From JANXLS01 sp038227045 (GTDB lineage: Bacteria; Planctomycetota; SZUA-567; H5-PLA8): a stretch of DNA of 64,000 nucleotides. The notes under the pieces are model-generated. The model was not told the DNA's origin and did no database searches. It was given only the letters and a program-made list of their open reading frames with translations. The stretch is from contig JBBRQD010000017.1 of the NCBI GenBank assembly GCA_038227045.1, positions 8,504 through 72,503 on the forward strand, in the 5' to 3' direction. This document shows positions 32,695 through 40,130 of the stretch, piece by piece. The position numbers and the translations under genes were made by a program. The stretch's first letter is position 1; each line of letters begins with the position of its first letter.

Positions 32695-34344
32695 TTACAC
32701 GGTCGCATCCGTGTCAGGGGCATTGATATGCACCGCCTTGTATCCGCCTATGCTCATAAAATAAATCAGCAATCCAAGGTAGATTAGCGCCATAGCTCCC
32801 GGCTGGAATGAATCCGCGACCAACGTCTTGCGATCGCCCTTGATGTCCGATTCGATCACGGTCTTTTTGTCCGCCGGAAGCTTCTCGATGCCGGCCACAG
32901 GATCTTTGATGCCTGCTTTCTCCAGCTTTTCGCGCTCCCCCTTCAACTCCTCTTTAATCTGACCGAGTTTTCCACCGTCGATGGGGTCAACTTCGGCGAA
33001 GAACAGAAACTTACTCTTTTCTTTCGACTTGTATTCTTCAAACACTTTCGGATTAGATTCTTTCAATGCTTCGGCCGCGAAGCGGTCTTTGCTGTAACCC
33101 AAACCAGCGGAACCGATCAAACCCGCGGACATCATTCCGATGCCACCCATGATTGAGATCGCAATCGCCCCGGTGCGCGGGAAACGATCGGACGCGACGG
33201 CCAGCATCGTGGGCCAGAAAAATGTTTTGCCGATGCTGTAGACCGCCAGCGCCAGCATGACCATGGTCAGTCCCGTTGCGCCGCTCACGAGGTTCAATCC
33301 AACGCAACCGAGAGTGGCCGCGACAACCAGAATTCCAACCGGCGAAAGCTTGAGGTTCTTTTCAATGAAATGCGCGCAAAATCGCAGACTGAACATGATG
33401 GCGGACGTGTACACGAGCAGCCACTTACCGGTGACGGGATCAAGAATGTTGCCGGTGATGTTCTGAATCCAGCCTTCCGTTCCCAATTCGACGGAACCTA
33501 CCAATGCATGAGCGATAAACAAAACGAACAGCAGCACCGCGCCAAGCGAGAACTTGGTGATTACGCCGATGATCATCAACAGCGCGAACGACACTGCATA
33601 CGCAATGTACGGACCGATCTTTTCCGCCGTCGCTGCGTCCGTGGCCAAACCGAGCAATTGAGTGAAGAGTCCGCTCATGAAGAGCGCCAGCAGTCCGCAG
33701 ATTACCAGACCGCCGAGAATGCCCACGTCCTTGAACATCTCGCCCATGCTGAGGCCTTTTTCGGAGGCTTCGGATTTCGGAAACACCTGGCCAAAAAACA
33801 TGACGCCGTACGCAATTGTCGGCACGAGATAAAGGGCCAATTGCGCTTTCCACGACCAGCTTTCGCCCAGGACGGCACCCGCGGCGGCACCGAGGATCAA
33901 GCCCAACGGCCAACTGGCATGAAGAATGTTGAGGTAATGCGTGCGGTTTTCAGGAAAGAGCGTGGCGACGAGCGGATTGGCGACGGCTTCAAGCGTTCCG
34001 TTTGCAATGGCGAATAAAAACATGCCCCAGAAAAGAAAATTGTAAGCCTGAGCCTGCGGCATTCCTTTCGTAGCCATGAATGTTACGACTGCGGACAAGA
34101 CGTGGAACGCGAACGCCGCGATGACCAGTTTTCCATAGCCGATTTTGTCGGCGACGATTCCGCCGATGATGATTCCGAAGCAGAAGCCGGTAAATCCCGC
34201 GCCACCGATGGTTCCGAGTTGAGTGGCGGTGAATCCGAAGTCGGCGCCCCAATTGGCAAAGATGCCGCCGCGAATGGCAAACCCGAGTCCGGCGGCGAGA
34301 ATCGCCATGAAGCCGGCCCATAGAAGTCTTTGACGATTGACCAC
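32695..34344 (-). CDS. MFS transporter (FHS-like sugar permease) with long cytoplasmic loop
   Basis: Major facilitator of 549 residues, about 130 longer than a plain 12-helix member. The N-terminal half carries FHS/FucP-like features: GFCFGIIIGGIVADKIGYGK and ANPLVATLFPENRTHYLNIL followed by HASWPLGLILG. The C-terminal half has VYSIGKTFFWPTMLAVASDR. A charged loop of about 95 residues (EEYKSKEKSKFLFFAEVDPI to DRKTLVADSF) is inserted before the last helix. The start is a GTG at 34342-34344 with AGGAG seven bases upstream. Position next to DUF1080, epimerase and dehydrogenase genes suggests a sugar substrate. Confidence 0.85.
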   Translation of the reverse strand: MVNRQRLLWAGFMAILAAGLGFAIRGGIFANWGADFGFTATQLGTIGGAGFTGFCFGIIIGGIVADKIGYGKLVIAAFAFHVLSAVVTFMATKGMPQAQAYNFLFWGMFLFAIANGTLEAVANPLVATLFPENRTHYLNILHASWPLGLILGAAAGAVLGESWSWKAQLALYLVPTIAYGVMFFGQVFPKSEASEKGLSMGEMFKDVGILGGLVICGLLALFMSGLFTQLLGLATDAATAEKIGPYIAYAVSFALLMIIGVITKFSLGAVLLFVLFIAHALVGSVELGTEGWIQNITGNILDPVTGKWLLVYTSAIMFSLRFCAHFIEKNLKLSPVGILVVAATLGCVGLNLVSGATGLTMVMLALAVYSIGKTFFWPTMLAVASDRFPRTGAIAISIMGGIGMMSAGLIGSAGLGYSKDRFAAEALKESNPKVFEEYKSKEKSKFLFFAEVDPIDGGKLGQIKEELKGEREKLEKAGIKDPVAGIEKLPADKKTVIESDIKGDRKTLVADSFQPGAMALIYLGLLIYFMSIGGYKAVHINAPDTDATV

Positions 34345-34682
34345 CTAGACACTCCTTTTCGGAAAATGCCCATGCACGCGGTCGAAACTGCGCCAAGAGC
34401 GAACCTTTTATGGATTACATGCTGAATGTAAACTCTCTGTACCCCATTTTTGCTTTATTTGCCAAGCCTTTTTTGAGAATCATAGAGCGAATGGAAGTAT
34501 TTTCGAATTCATTCAAAACGTGAGACCACACATTTTGAACATGAAGCTCAAAATCGCAGTTGGCGCAGCACGGATGTGCCTTCAGAAAGGAGTTTTTTGA
34601 TCAATAGCAAAAGTCGGGCGAGAAGGGAACAATACGGAGCTTCTTCAGCTTTTTTTGAGGGGTTCGATTCCGGCTTAGGTAG
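34345..34682. other. Intergenic region without a recognised gene
   Basis: 338 bases between the cupredoxin-like gene stop and the transporter start (both minus strand). It is relatively AT-rich and has one small inverted repeat (ATTTTGA / TCAAAAT near 34530). A GGTTCGATTCC string near 34660 mimics a tRNA T-loop but has no matching stems. It presumably holds the transporter promoter; I see nothing else. Confidence 0.5.
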
Positions 34683-35426
34683 TCATTTGGCTTTCGGCGC
34701 GAACTTCATCTCGCCCAAGTCAGTCGTCGCGCCCGCATTGATTTCGACGGAAAACGTCTCGGTCTTTTTCGTTTTGTCGGGGAAGTAGTTGCCGAAGGAT
34801 TCCTGCCACACGTTCACCTGGTATTTGCCCGGCGGCAGGTTCTTGATTTCAAACGTGCCGTCGGCTCCGGTGACGGCGCAGTAGCGCGGGTCGTGGCAAC
34901 AGATGTAGCCTTTCATCCAGCCGTGGATGTTGCATGTGATTGCAATCAAGTCAGGTTCATTCAACCACTTCGCTTTGTAGGTCATCTTATCCGCGGCGGC
35001 GGGATTTTGGACGGGATCGGCGCTGTCGAAAGGTGCCGTATGAACGTTATGCAGAATTTTATCCGGATTGAGGATTTCCAAATCGGTATCCGGAGGGACG
35101 ATGACGACGTGCGGCGTAAACGTGCAGCCCTTCTGATCGAGTTCATAAGGCTTGGCGGGTTTCGGCGGAACGTCTTTCGGCTTGGCATCCATGATGCGGA
35201 TGATCACCCACTTCAGTCCTTTCGTCGCCTGATCCACGACCAGGGACTCATCGGCCACATTTTGACAATGGCATCGCACCTGATTGCTTTCTGAAACGGG
35301 TATGAGCTTTAGCGCGGGAGGTTCGCCGTCGTATTTCACGGTACCTTTCAAAGTACCGCCTGCCTCCTCCGCAACGATTGCCAACGTGGAGAATAAAGCC
35401 AACACGAAAAACCGAATGAATCGCAT
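34683..35426 (-). CDS. Secreted cupredoxin-like protein, paralogue 1
   Basis: 247 residues. Signal peptide at residues 1-19 (MRFIRFFVLALFSTLAIVAE). The mature protein opens GTLKGTVKYDGEPPALKLIP, then DQKGCTFTPHVVIVPPDTDL and NPDKILHNVHTAPFDS, then ITCNIHGWMKGYICCHDPRY, followed by a carboxypeptidase-regulatory-like strand set (VTGADGTFEIKNLPPGKYQV). The His of LHNVH and the Cys-x-x-His-x-x-Met of CNIHGWM fit a type 1 copper site, so electron transfer in the periplasm is plausible; copper binding is inference. It is the third of three tandem paralogues in transcription order. Confidence 0.78.
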   Translation of the reverse strand: MRFIRFFVLALFSTLAIVAEEAGGTLKGTVKYDGEPPALKLIPVSESNQVRCHCQNVADESLVVDQATKGLKWVIIRIMDAKPKDVPPKPAKPYELDQKGCTFTPHVVIVPPDTDLEILNPDKILHNVHTAPFDSADPVQNPAAADKMTYKAKWLNEPDLIAITCNIHGWMKGYICCHDPRYCAVTGADGTFEIKNLPPGKYQVNVWQESFGNYFPDKTKKTETFSVEINAGATTDLGEMKFAPKAK

Positions 35427-35463
35427 CGCAAACCTCGTTAGCGAGTGGTGACAACAGCGCGGC

Positions 35464-36318
35464 TTACTTTTTCGGCGCGAATTTCAATTCGCCCAAATCG
35501 GTCGTCGCTCCGGGTTTGATTTCAATGTCAATCGTCTCTTTCATCATGTAGTTGCCGAATGATTCGTGAAACACGTTCACCTTGTATACGCCCGGCGCCA
35601 GGTGCTTGATTTCAAACGTGCCGTCGGTTCCGGTGACGGCACAATAACGCGGGGCGTGGCAGACGATTAAGCCCTTCATCCACCCGTGAATGTCGCACTT
35701 GATTTCGATAAGGTCTGGCTCTTTGAGCCATTTCGCCTTGTATACTATTGGGCCCTGAGCCGCAATGTTTTGCGGCGGGTCATTGGAATCGTAGGGTAGC
35801 GTGTGGATGTTGTGTAGAACTTTGTCTGGGTTCAAAATGCCCAGATCGGTGTTGGGCGGTACAATCACAACATGCGGCGAAAACGCACAGCCCTTCTGGT
35901 CGATCTGATACGGCTTTGCAGGCGTCGGCGGAGCATCTTTCGGCTCCACGCCCATAATGCGGATAATCGCCCACTTCAAACCTCGCGTCGCTTTATCAAC
36001 GACCAGCGATTCGTCGGCAACGTTCGCGTGGCATCCCTCAGTGCCGGGCGGGATCGTCTTAATCTTTGGCTCGGGCGGATCACCGTCGTATTTCACGACG
36101 CCCTTCAATATGCCGGGAGCAGTTGGATCGGCCGATGGATTGTCTTCTTTCAGAGCTTCCGTTTTCGGAGTTACTTTCGTTTCGGTTGTAGGTGTGAGTA
36201 CGGCCACTTTTGGCGACGAGGTTGCGCTACTGCTGGAAGAACTGCTCGTGTAGAAAAATCCCGCGTAGCCCAGCGCGGCGATGAGCAGCATTGTGACTAG
36301 AAGTTGTTTGGGTGTCAT
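35464..36318 (-). CDS. Membrane-anchored cupredoxin-like protein, paralogue 2
   Basis: 284 residues. The N-terminus is a signal anchor (KQLLVTMLLIAALGYAGFFY), then a Ser/Thr/Pro-rich spacer starting with a run of serines, then the same domain as its neighbours: GILKGVVKYDGDPPEPKIKT, DQKGCAFSPHVVIVPPNTDL, NPDKVLHNIHTLPYDS, IKCDIHGWMKGLIVCHAPRY and the C-terminal VTGTDGTFEIKHLAPGVYKV. The spacer suggests a domain tethered to the membrane and reaching into the periplasm. ATG 36318 has GGAG nine bases upstream. The copper-site residues are conserved in all three paralogues. Confidence 0.78.
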   Translation of the reverse strand: MTPKQLLVTMLLIAALGYAGFFYTSSSSSSSATSSPKVAVLTPTTETKVTPKTEALKEDNPSADPTAPGILKGVVKYDGDPPEPKIKTIPPGTEGCHANVADESLVVDKATRGLKWAIIRIMGVEPKDAPPTPAKPYQIDQKGCAFSPHVVIVPPNTDLGILNPDKVLHNIHTLPYDSNDPPQNIAAQGPIVYKAKWLKEPDLIEIKCDIHGWMKGLIVCHAPRYCAVTGTDGTFEIKHLAPGVYKVNVFHESFGNYMMKETIDIEIKPGATTDLGELKFAPKK

Positions 36319-36427
36319 GCGTCGCTCCGTTTGCACCAGAAGAACGAGTCGAAGTCATCTGCCCACAAATACACCGGGGGCAGCGCGAAGCATGCCCCCG
36401 GGTGAATTCAATGGGTGTCGACGGTGC

Positions 36428-37159
36428 TTACTTTTTCGGCGCGAATTTCAATTCGCCCATGTCCGTCGCGGCGCCGGCTTTGACTTCCACGTCGATCGTT
36501 TCTTTCTTCATGTAGTTGCCGAAGGATTCGTGGAACACGTTCACCTTGTATTTCCCGGCGGGCAGGTTCTTGATTTCAAACGTGCCGTCGGCTCCGCTGA
36601 CCGCGCAGTAGCGCGGGTCGTGGCAGACGATGAAGCCCTTCATCCAGCCGTGGATGTCGCACTTGAGTTCGATCAGATCCTCGTCCTTCAGCCACTTCCC
36701 CTTGTAGGTCAATTGCCCCTGAGCCGCCGTGTTTTGCGGCGGGTCTTCCGAATCGTAGGGCAGCGTGTGGATGTTGTGCAGGATCTTGTCCGGATTCAAA
36801 ACTTCGAGATCCGTTCCGGGCGGCACGATCACCACATGCGGCGTAAACGTGCAGCCGTGCTGGTCGATTTCAAAGGGCTTTTCCGGCTTTGGCAGAGGAT
36901 CCTTCGGCTTGGCGTCCTTGATGCGGATGATGGCCCACTTCAAGCCCTTGGTTGCTTTGTCCACGACCAGCGATTCGTCGGCGACGCCTTTGCCTTCGCA
37001 TTTGCATTCGGCCTTTTTGTCGGCCGGGATTTCTTTGATCTTCGGTTCGGGCACGTCGCCGTCGTATTTGACGGTTCCCTTCAGCGAACCGCCATCTTCC
37101 GCGCGCGCGCAGAACGATACGGCCAGAACCAACAACGGGAGCAGATTACGAATTTTCAT
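36428..37159 (-). CDS. Secreted cupredoxin-like protein, paralogue 3
   Basis: 243 residues. Signal peptide (MKIRNLLPLLVLAVSFCARA), then GSLKGTVKYDGDVPEPKIKE, a short Cys-rich insert (KKAECKCEGKGVADE), DQHGCTFTPHVVIVPPGTDL, NPDKILHNIHTLPYDS, LKCDIHGWMKGFIVCHDPRY and a regulatory-like C-terminal domain. It is about equally close to paralogues 1 and 2. AAAGGA before ATG 37159 fixes the start; the frame stays open farther upstream through a family A repeat but that part is not credible protein. It is first of the three in transcription order, downstream of the DUF1080 gene. Confidence 0.8.
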   Translation of the reverse strand: MKIRNLLPLLVLAVSFCARAEDGGSLKGTVKYDGDVPEPKIKEIPADKKAECKCEGKGVADESLVVDKATKGLKWAIIRIKDAKPKDPLPKPEKPFEIDQHGCTFTPHVVIVPPGTDLEVLNPDKILHNIHTLPYDSEDPPQNTAAQGQLTYKGKWLKDEDLIELKCDIHGWMKGFIVCHDPRYCAVSGADGTFEIKNLPAGKYKVNVFHESFGNYMKKETIDVEVKAGAATDMGELKFAPKK

Positions 37160-37182
37160 GAACATTCCTTTACTAAAGCACT

Positions 37183-37261
37183 CCAGAGCCGCGTACGTCA
37201 GTAAGCGGCTAAGATTTTGCGCCGTGAAAATTAAGCCGCTTACTGACGTGCGCGGCTCTGG
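37183..37261. repeat. Family A palindrome, copy 3
   Basis: Arms CCAGAGCCGCGTACGTCAGT.. and ..ACTGACGTGCGCGGCTCTGG around a loop of about 25 bases; one mismatch (T opposite G). It has the CAGTAAG/CTTACTG variant, as in copy 2. It lies between the DUF1080 gene and the first cupredoxin-like gene. Confidence 0.85.
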
Positions 37262-37278
37262 CGATACTGAATGAGTTA

Positions 37279-38040
37279 CTACTTTTCTTTCAGGAACTTG
37301 ATCTTGACATCCTTGAACTGGATCGTCATCGTGAAACCGCCGTGCATCTGCAGCGCGATGATGCCGTCTTTGCAGCCCTTCGGGCTGTTGTCGGTCAGAT
37401 CGGTTGTGACGTGGCCATTGATCTTGTAGACCATGTGCGGGCCGTCCGCGGTCACAACGCACTCGTTCCATTCGCCGACAGGCTTGATGGCTTTCTTGAT
37501 GTCCTCTCCCGATTCTTCCAATTTCGTGTTGGTGCGTTTGTTCTGATCGTCCCAGACTGTTTTCTCGCCGCGGTTGCTCATGATGCCCCGTCCGCCGGCG
37601 ACGCCACCTTCACAGTAGATTATTCCGGTGAAGCCGTTCTTGGCGTCGATATCGGCCTGGTAGCCGCCGACATGCAGCATCTTTGGGTTGTCGATCTTGC
37701 CGCGGAACTGCACGCCGGAATTGCCGTCGGGCGTGACCATTTTCCAGGCGTAGGTGAGTTCGAAGTTGGCGAACTTCTCCGGGTAATCCTTCGAGCATGA
37801 CAGAATCAAATCGGATTGCTTCGACGTTTCCTTCGTTTCCTTGCAGGTAATGGCGCCGTCTTCGACGGACCAGTAGCCTTCGAGGCCCTCCCAGCCGGTG
37901 AGATCTTTTCCATTGAAAAGAGTGATCACGCCATCGGCGCCGGCCGCGGGAATTTCGGCCTTGGGTTTGTCTTCCGCGCGAATCGCGCACACCATGGCAC
38001 ACAGCGCCAAAGTGGCGGCGAACAGAGAGAATCGTTTCAT
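37279..38040 (-). CDS. Secreted DUF1080 protein (3-keto-disaccharide hydrolase family)
   Basis: 253 residues: signal peptide (MKRFSLFAATLALCAMVCAI, cleavage near RA-ED), then the DUF1080 fold: GVITLFNGKDLTGWEGLEGY (family signature), FELTYAWKMVTPDGNSGVQF, VGGYQADIDAKNGFTGIIYC, GEWNECVVTADGPHMVYKIN and the end GIIALQMHGGFTMTIQFKDV. Known members cleave 3-keto-glycosides; neighbours (epimerase, transporter, dehydrogenase) fit such a sugar pathway. It is shorter than the 8630 DUF1080 protein and lacks its extra N-terminal segment. The start at ATG 38040 has an AAGGAAA ribosome site. Confidence 0.88.
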   Translation of the reverse strand: MKRFSLFAATLALCAMVCAIRAEDKPKAEIPAAGADGVITLFNGKDLTGWEGLEGYWSVEDGAITCKETKETSKQSDLILSCSKDYPEKFANFELTYAWKMVTPDGNSGVQFRGKIDNPKMLHVGGYQADIDAKNGFTGIIYCEGGVAGGRGIMSNRGEKTVWDDQNKRTNTKLEESGEDIKKAIKPVGEWNECVVTADGPHMVYKINGHVTTDLTDNSPKGCKDGIIALQMHGGFTMTIQFKDVKIKFLKEK

Positions 38041-38109
38041 GCTTTTCCTTTCAAGAAAATGCGACTGAGTTTTAAACGGACCGGCGCAATGTTTATTCAC
38101 CGCAGCAAA

Positions 38110-38184
38110 GTAGGACGGGCTGCCAGCCAGTCCAGTTTCAAAGATTCGAAATCGGATGCTGGACGGACTGGCAGTCCGTCCTAC
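38110..38184. repeat. GTAGGACGG hairpin repeat
   Basis: 26-base arms (GTAGGACGGGCTGCCAGCCA.. and ..TGGCAGTCCGTCCTAC) with three mismatches around a 23-base loop, between the epimerase gene stop and the DUF1080 start. It is like the hairpin at 1859-1885. Confidence 0.7.
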
Positions 38185-38195
38185 GTCACTATTTT

Positions 38196-39047
38196 TTACT
38201 TCAACAGCTTTCTTAGGAATTTCAGGCCTTCGCTGGCGAGCTCGTCTTGCGACGGCGCGAACTTGCGCCAGATTGCGGCGGCGGCGGCGATGATTTTGCA
38301 TTCCGGCGTAAAGGATTCGATCGTCGCGTCGCCCTTGTAATCGATCTCCTTGAGCGCCTTCGCGACATCCTTCCAGTTGATCAGCCCCGTGCCCGGCGCG
38401 CCGCGGTCGTTTTCACAGACGTGCAGATGGACGAGATGCTTGCCGGCCGTCGTGATGGCCTTGTAGAAACTCTTCTCTTCGATATTGATGTGGAAGGTGT
38501 CGAGGTGGATGCCGACGTTGGGCAGTCCGACTTCCCGAACGAAGCGCAACGCCTGCTCCGACGTGTTCATCAGATCGATTTCGAAGCGGTTGATCGGTTC
38601 GAGGCCCAGCGTTACGCCGAAATCGCCAGCCATTTTGCCGGCTTTTTGAACGCTCTTAACGGCCTGATCCCATTCCTTCTTGCGCTGTTTGTCGGGAACG
38701 AGGCGGCGCTTGCCGACGGCCGAATACATGGGCCCGCCGAGCACCTTCGCGCCGACTTTCTCGGCGAGTTTCAGCGCCGATTTGATGTAGGTGAGGCTGG
38801 CGTTACGGTCGGTCGCGCTGTCCGATGAGAGGTCGCGGCCGGGGCCGAACGCGCCACAGATCACGGCGCGGATATTCGCGGCCTTGAACGCATCCGCGGC
38901 TTTCTGCGGCGTCACGTGCGCGGGATCTTCCAGCGGCAATTCGAACGTGTCGAAGCCGAAGTCCTTAGCCTTTTGAATCAGGTTCAGCGTGTCGTCGGTG
39001 AACGGCGACGTCCAGACCCACGAATTAATGCCGATCGGAATTGCCAT
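38196..39047 (-). CDS. TIM-barrel sugar epimerase/isomerase (tagatose/psicose 3-epimerase-like)
   Basis: Cytoplasmic xylose-isomerase-like TIM barrel of 283 residues. Metal-site segments in order: LGLEPINRFEIDLMN (Glu), NVGIHLDTFHINIEEKSFYK (Asp and following His), HLVHLHVCENDRGAPGTGLI (His) and GDATIESFTPE (Glu). The order and spacing match the D-tagatose 3-epimerase branch, which epimerises ketohexoses at C3. AGGA about eight bases before the ATG supports the start. It lies in the sugar block after the cytochrome gene. Confidence 0.87.
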   Translation of the reverse strand: MAIPIGINSWVWTSPFTDDTLNLIQKAKDFGFDTFELPLEDPAHVTPQKAADAFKAANIRAVICGAFGPGRDLSSDSATDRNASLTYIKSALKLAEKVGAKVLGGPMYSAVGKRRLVPDKQRKKEWDQAVKSVQKAGKMAGDFGVTLGLEPINRFEIDLMNTSEQALRFVREVGLPNVGIHLDTFHINIEEKSFYKAITTAGKHLVHLHVCENDRGAPGTGLINWKDVAKALKEIDYKGDATIESFTPECKIIAAAAAIWRKFAPSQDELASEGLKFLRKLLK

Positions 39048-39075
39048 AGCTGCGTCCTCTCCTTTTTTATTTCAT

Positions 39076-39146
39076 CCAGAGCCGCGCACGTAAGTAAGCG
39101 GCTTTATTTTGCCGTCTTGGCCGCTTACTTACGTGCGCGGCTCTGG
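39076..39146. repeat. Family A palindrome, copy 4
   Basis: Perfect 27 bp arms (CCAGAGCCGCGCACGTAAGT.. and ..CGTGCGCGGCTCTGG) around a 17-base loop, the shortest copy. AAGTAAG/CTTACTT variant, like copy 1. It lies between the cytochrome gene stop and the epimerase start. Confidence 0.88.
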
Positions 39147-39152
39147 TGATTC

Positions 39153-39929
39153 TTAGTTCGCTTTCTGCTGCGACAAATATTCCACGAGATCGACCAAGTC
39201 TTTCGTGGTCATCGCGTTGATCAAATTCTCCGGCATGAGCGACTTCTTTTCCTTGATCTTTTTTTCAATGTCGGCGACAGGGATGTCCACAAATTCGCCT
39301 TCGGTCGACTTCAAGGTGAATTTCTCGTCGTTGTCTTCAATCTTCAAACCGGAAAGCCGCTTGCCGTCCTTCGTCTTAATCGTCCAGGCTTCGAAACCGT
39401 GCTGGATCGACGCGCTGGGCGCGAGGATCGTTTCATAGAGCACATCCTTGGGCTTTTCGCCAATGGTCGAAATCGGCGGACCGATTTCGCGCCCCACGCC
39501 TTCCAGCAGATGGCAATTGATGCAATTGGGGCCTTTGGCGCTTCGGAACACTTCGCGCCCGGCCTTCGCGTCTCCTGTCATCAGCACCAATTTGGAGATC
39601 GGCAGAATCTGTTTGCCGTCCTTCATTTTGGGCAAGGGCAGTGCTTTTTCCGCCGCCTTGCGCACATCCGCATCGTCGCTTTCGGCCAGCGCCAGTGCCG
39701 CGCTCGAAATCAATTCTTCCGGGAAATCATTCTTTCGCGCCATCTCGATCATCGCCAGCGCGCCTTCCTTCGTTTTGGAAAGCATCTTGACGTTGGCGTC
39801 GCGATCCTGCATTTCCGCCGCATCGTCGCGGATGACTTTGAGCATGTCCGGATCGGCTTCGCGGGTCCATGCGCACGCCGAAATCGCAACGGCCCAAAGG
39901 TGCAAAACGATTAATGGCGGTGATTTCAT
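39153..39929 (-). CDS. PVC-type c-type cytochrome domain protein
   Basis: 258 residues. A short hydrophobic N-terminus with a possible lipobox (LHLWAVAISAC), a helical segment of about 100 residues (PEELISSAALALAESDDADV), then a PVC-type heme domain near residues 125-250: GDAKAGREVFRSAKGPNCIN followed by CH, giving CINCH, and GREIGPPISTIGEKPKDVLY. It ends NAMTTKDLVDLVEYLSQQ. In many planctomycetes this domain is the C-terminal part of the large dehydrogenase encoded next door; here it is separate (see findings). No good ribosome site precedes ATG 39929. Confidence 0.82.
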   Translation of the reverse strand: MKSPPLIVLHLWAVAISACAWTREADPDMLKVIRDDAAEMQDRDANVKMLSKTKEGALAMIEMARKNDFPEELISSAALALAESDDADVRKAAEKALPLPKMKDGKQILPISKLVLMTGDAKAGREVFRSAKGPNCINCHLLEGVGREIGPPISTIGEKPKDVLYETILAPSASIQHGFEAWTIKTKDGKRLSGLKIEDNDEKFTLKSTEGEFVDIPVADIEKKIKEKKSLMPENLINAMTTKDLVDLVEYLSQQKAN

Positions 39930-40000
39930 GCGGTCAGGTTATTCAGTCAAAAACTCAAAGCTCAAACTGAAACGCAATGTCCTAGGCAAATTCAACATTT

Positions 40001-40110
40001 AAAATTAAACGCTGATGAACTCGGATTACCGCAAATGAACGCAGATAACGACTCCAAATTATTTCATTTGCGGCAATCTGTGCCCATCCGCGTTCATCCG
40101 CGATTAATTT
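40001..40110. repeat. Family C palindromic repeat, copy 2
   Basis: Imperfect inverted repeat of about 110 bases: left AAAATTAAACGCTGATGAAC with GATTACCGCAAATGAACG, right ATTTCATTTGCGGC with CGCGTTCATCCGCGATTAAT. It shares the GCGTTCATCCGCGATT core with 11392-11521. It lies in the 201-base gap between the cytochrome and dehydrogenase genes. Confidence 0.6.
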
Positions 40111-40130
40111 GGCTTCAGAGAACAACGATA

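Noticed and set aside
34655..34675. tRNA-like T-loop string GGTTCGATTCC
   Set aside because: The flanking bases do not form the T-stem, and no acceptor, D or anticodon arms are found.
36428..37471. Longer version of the cupredoxin-like gene reaching into the DUF1080 gene
   Set aside because: The extra N-terminus is translated from a family A palindrome and from the neighbouring gene out of frame; a signal peptide and ribosome site fit the start at 37159.
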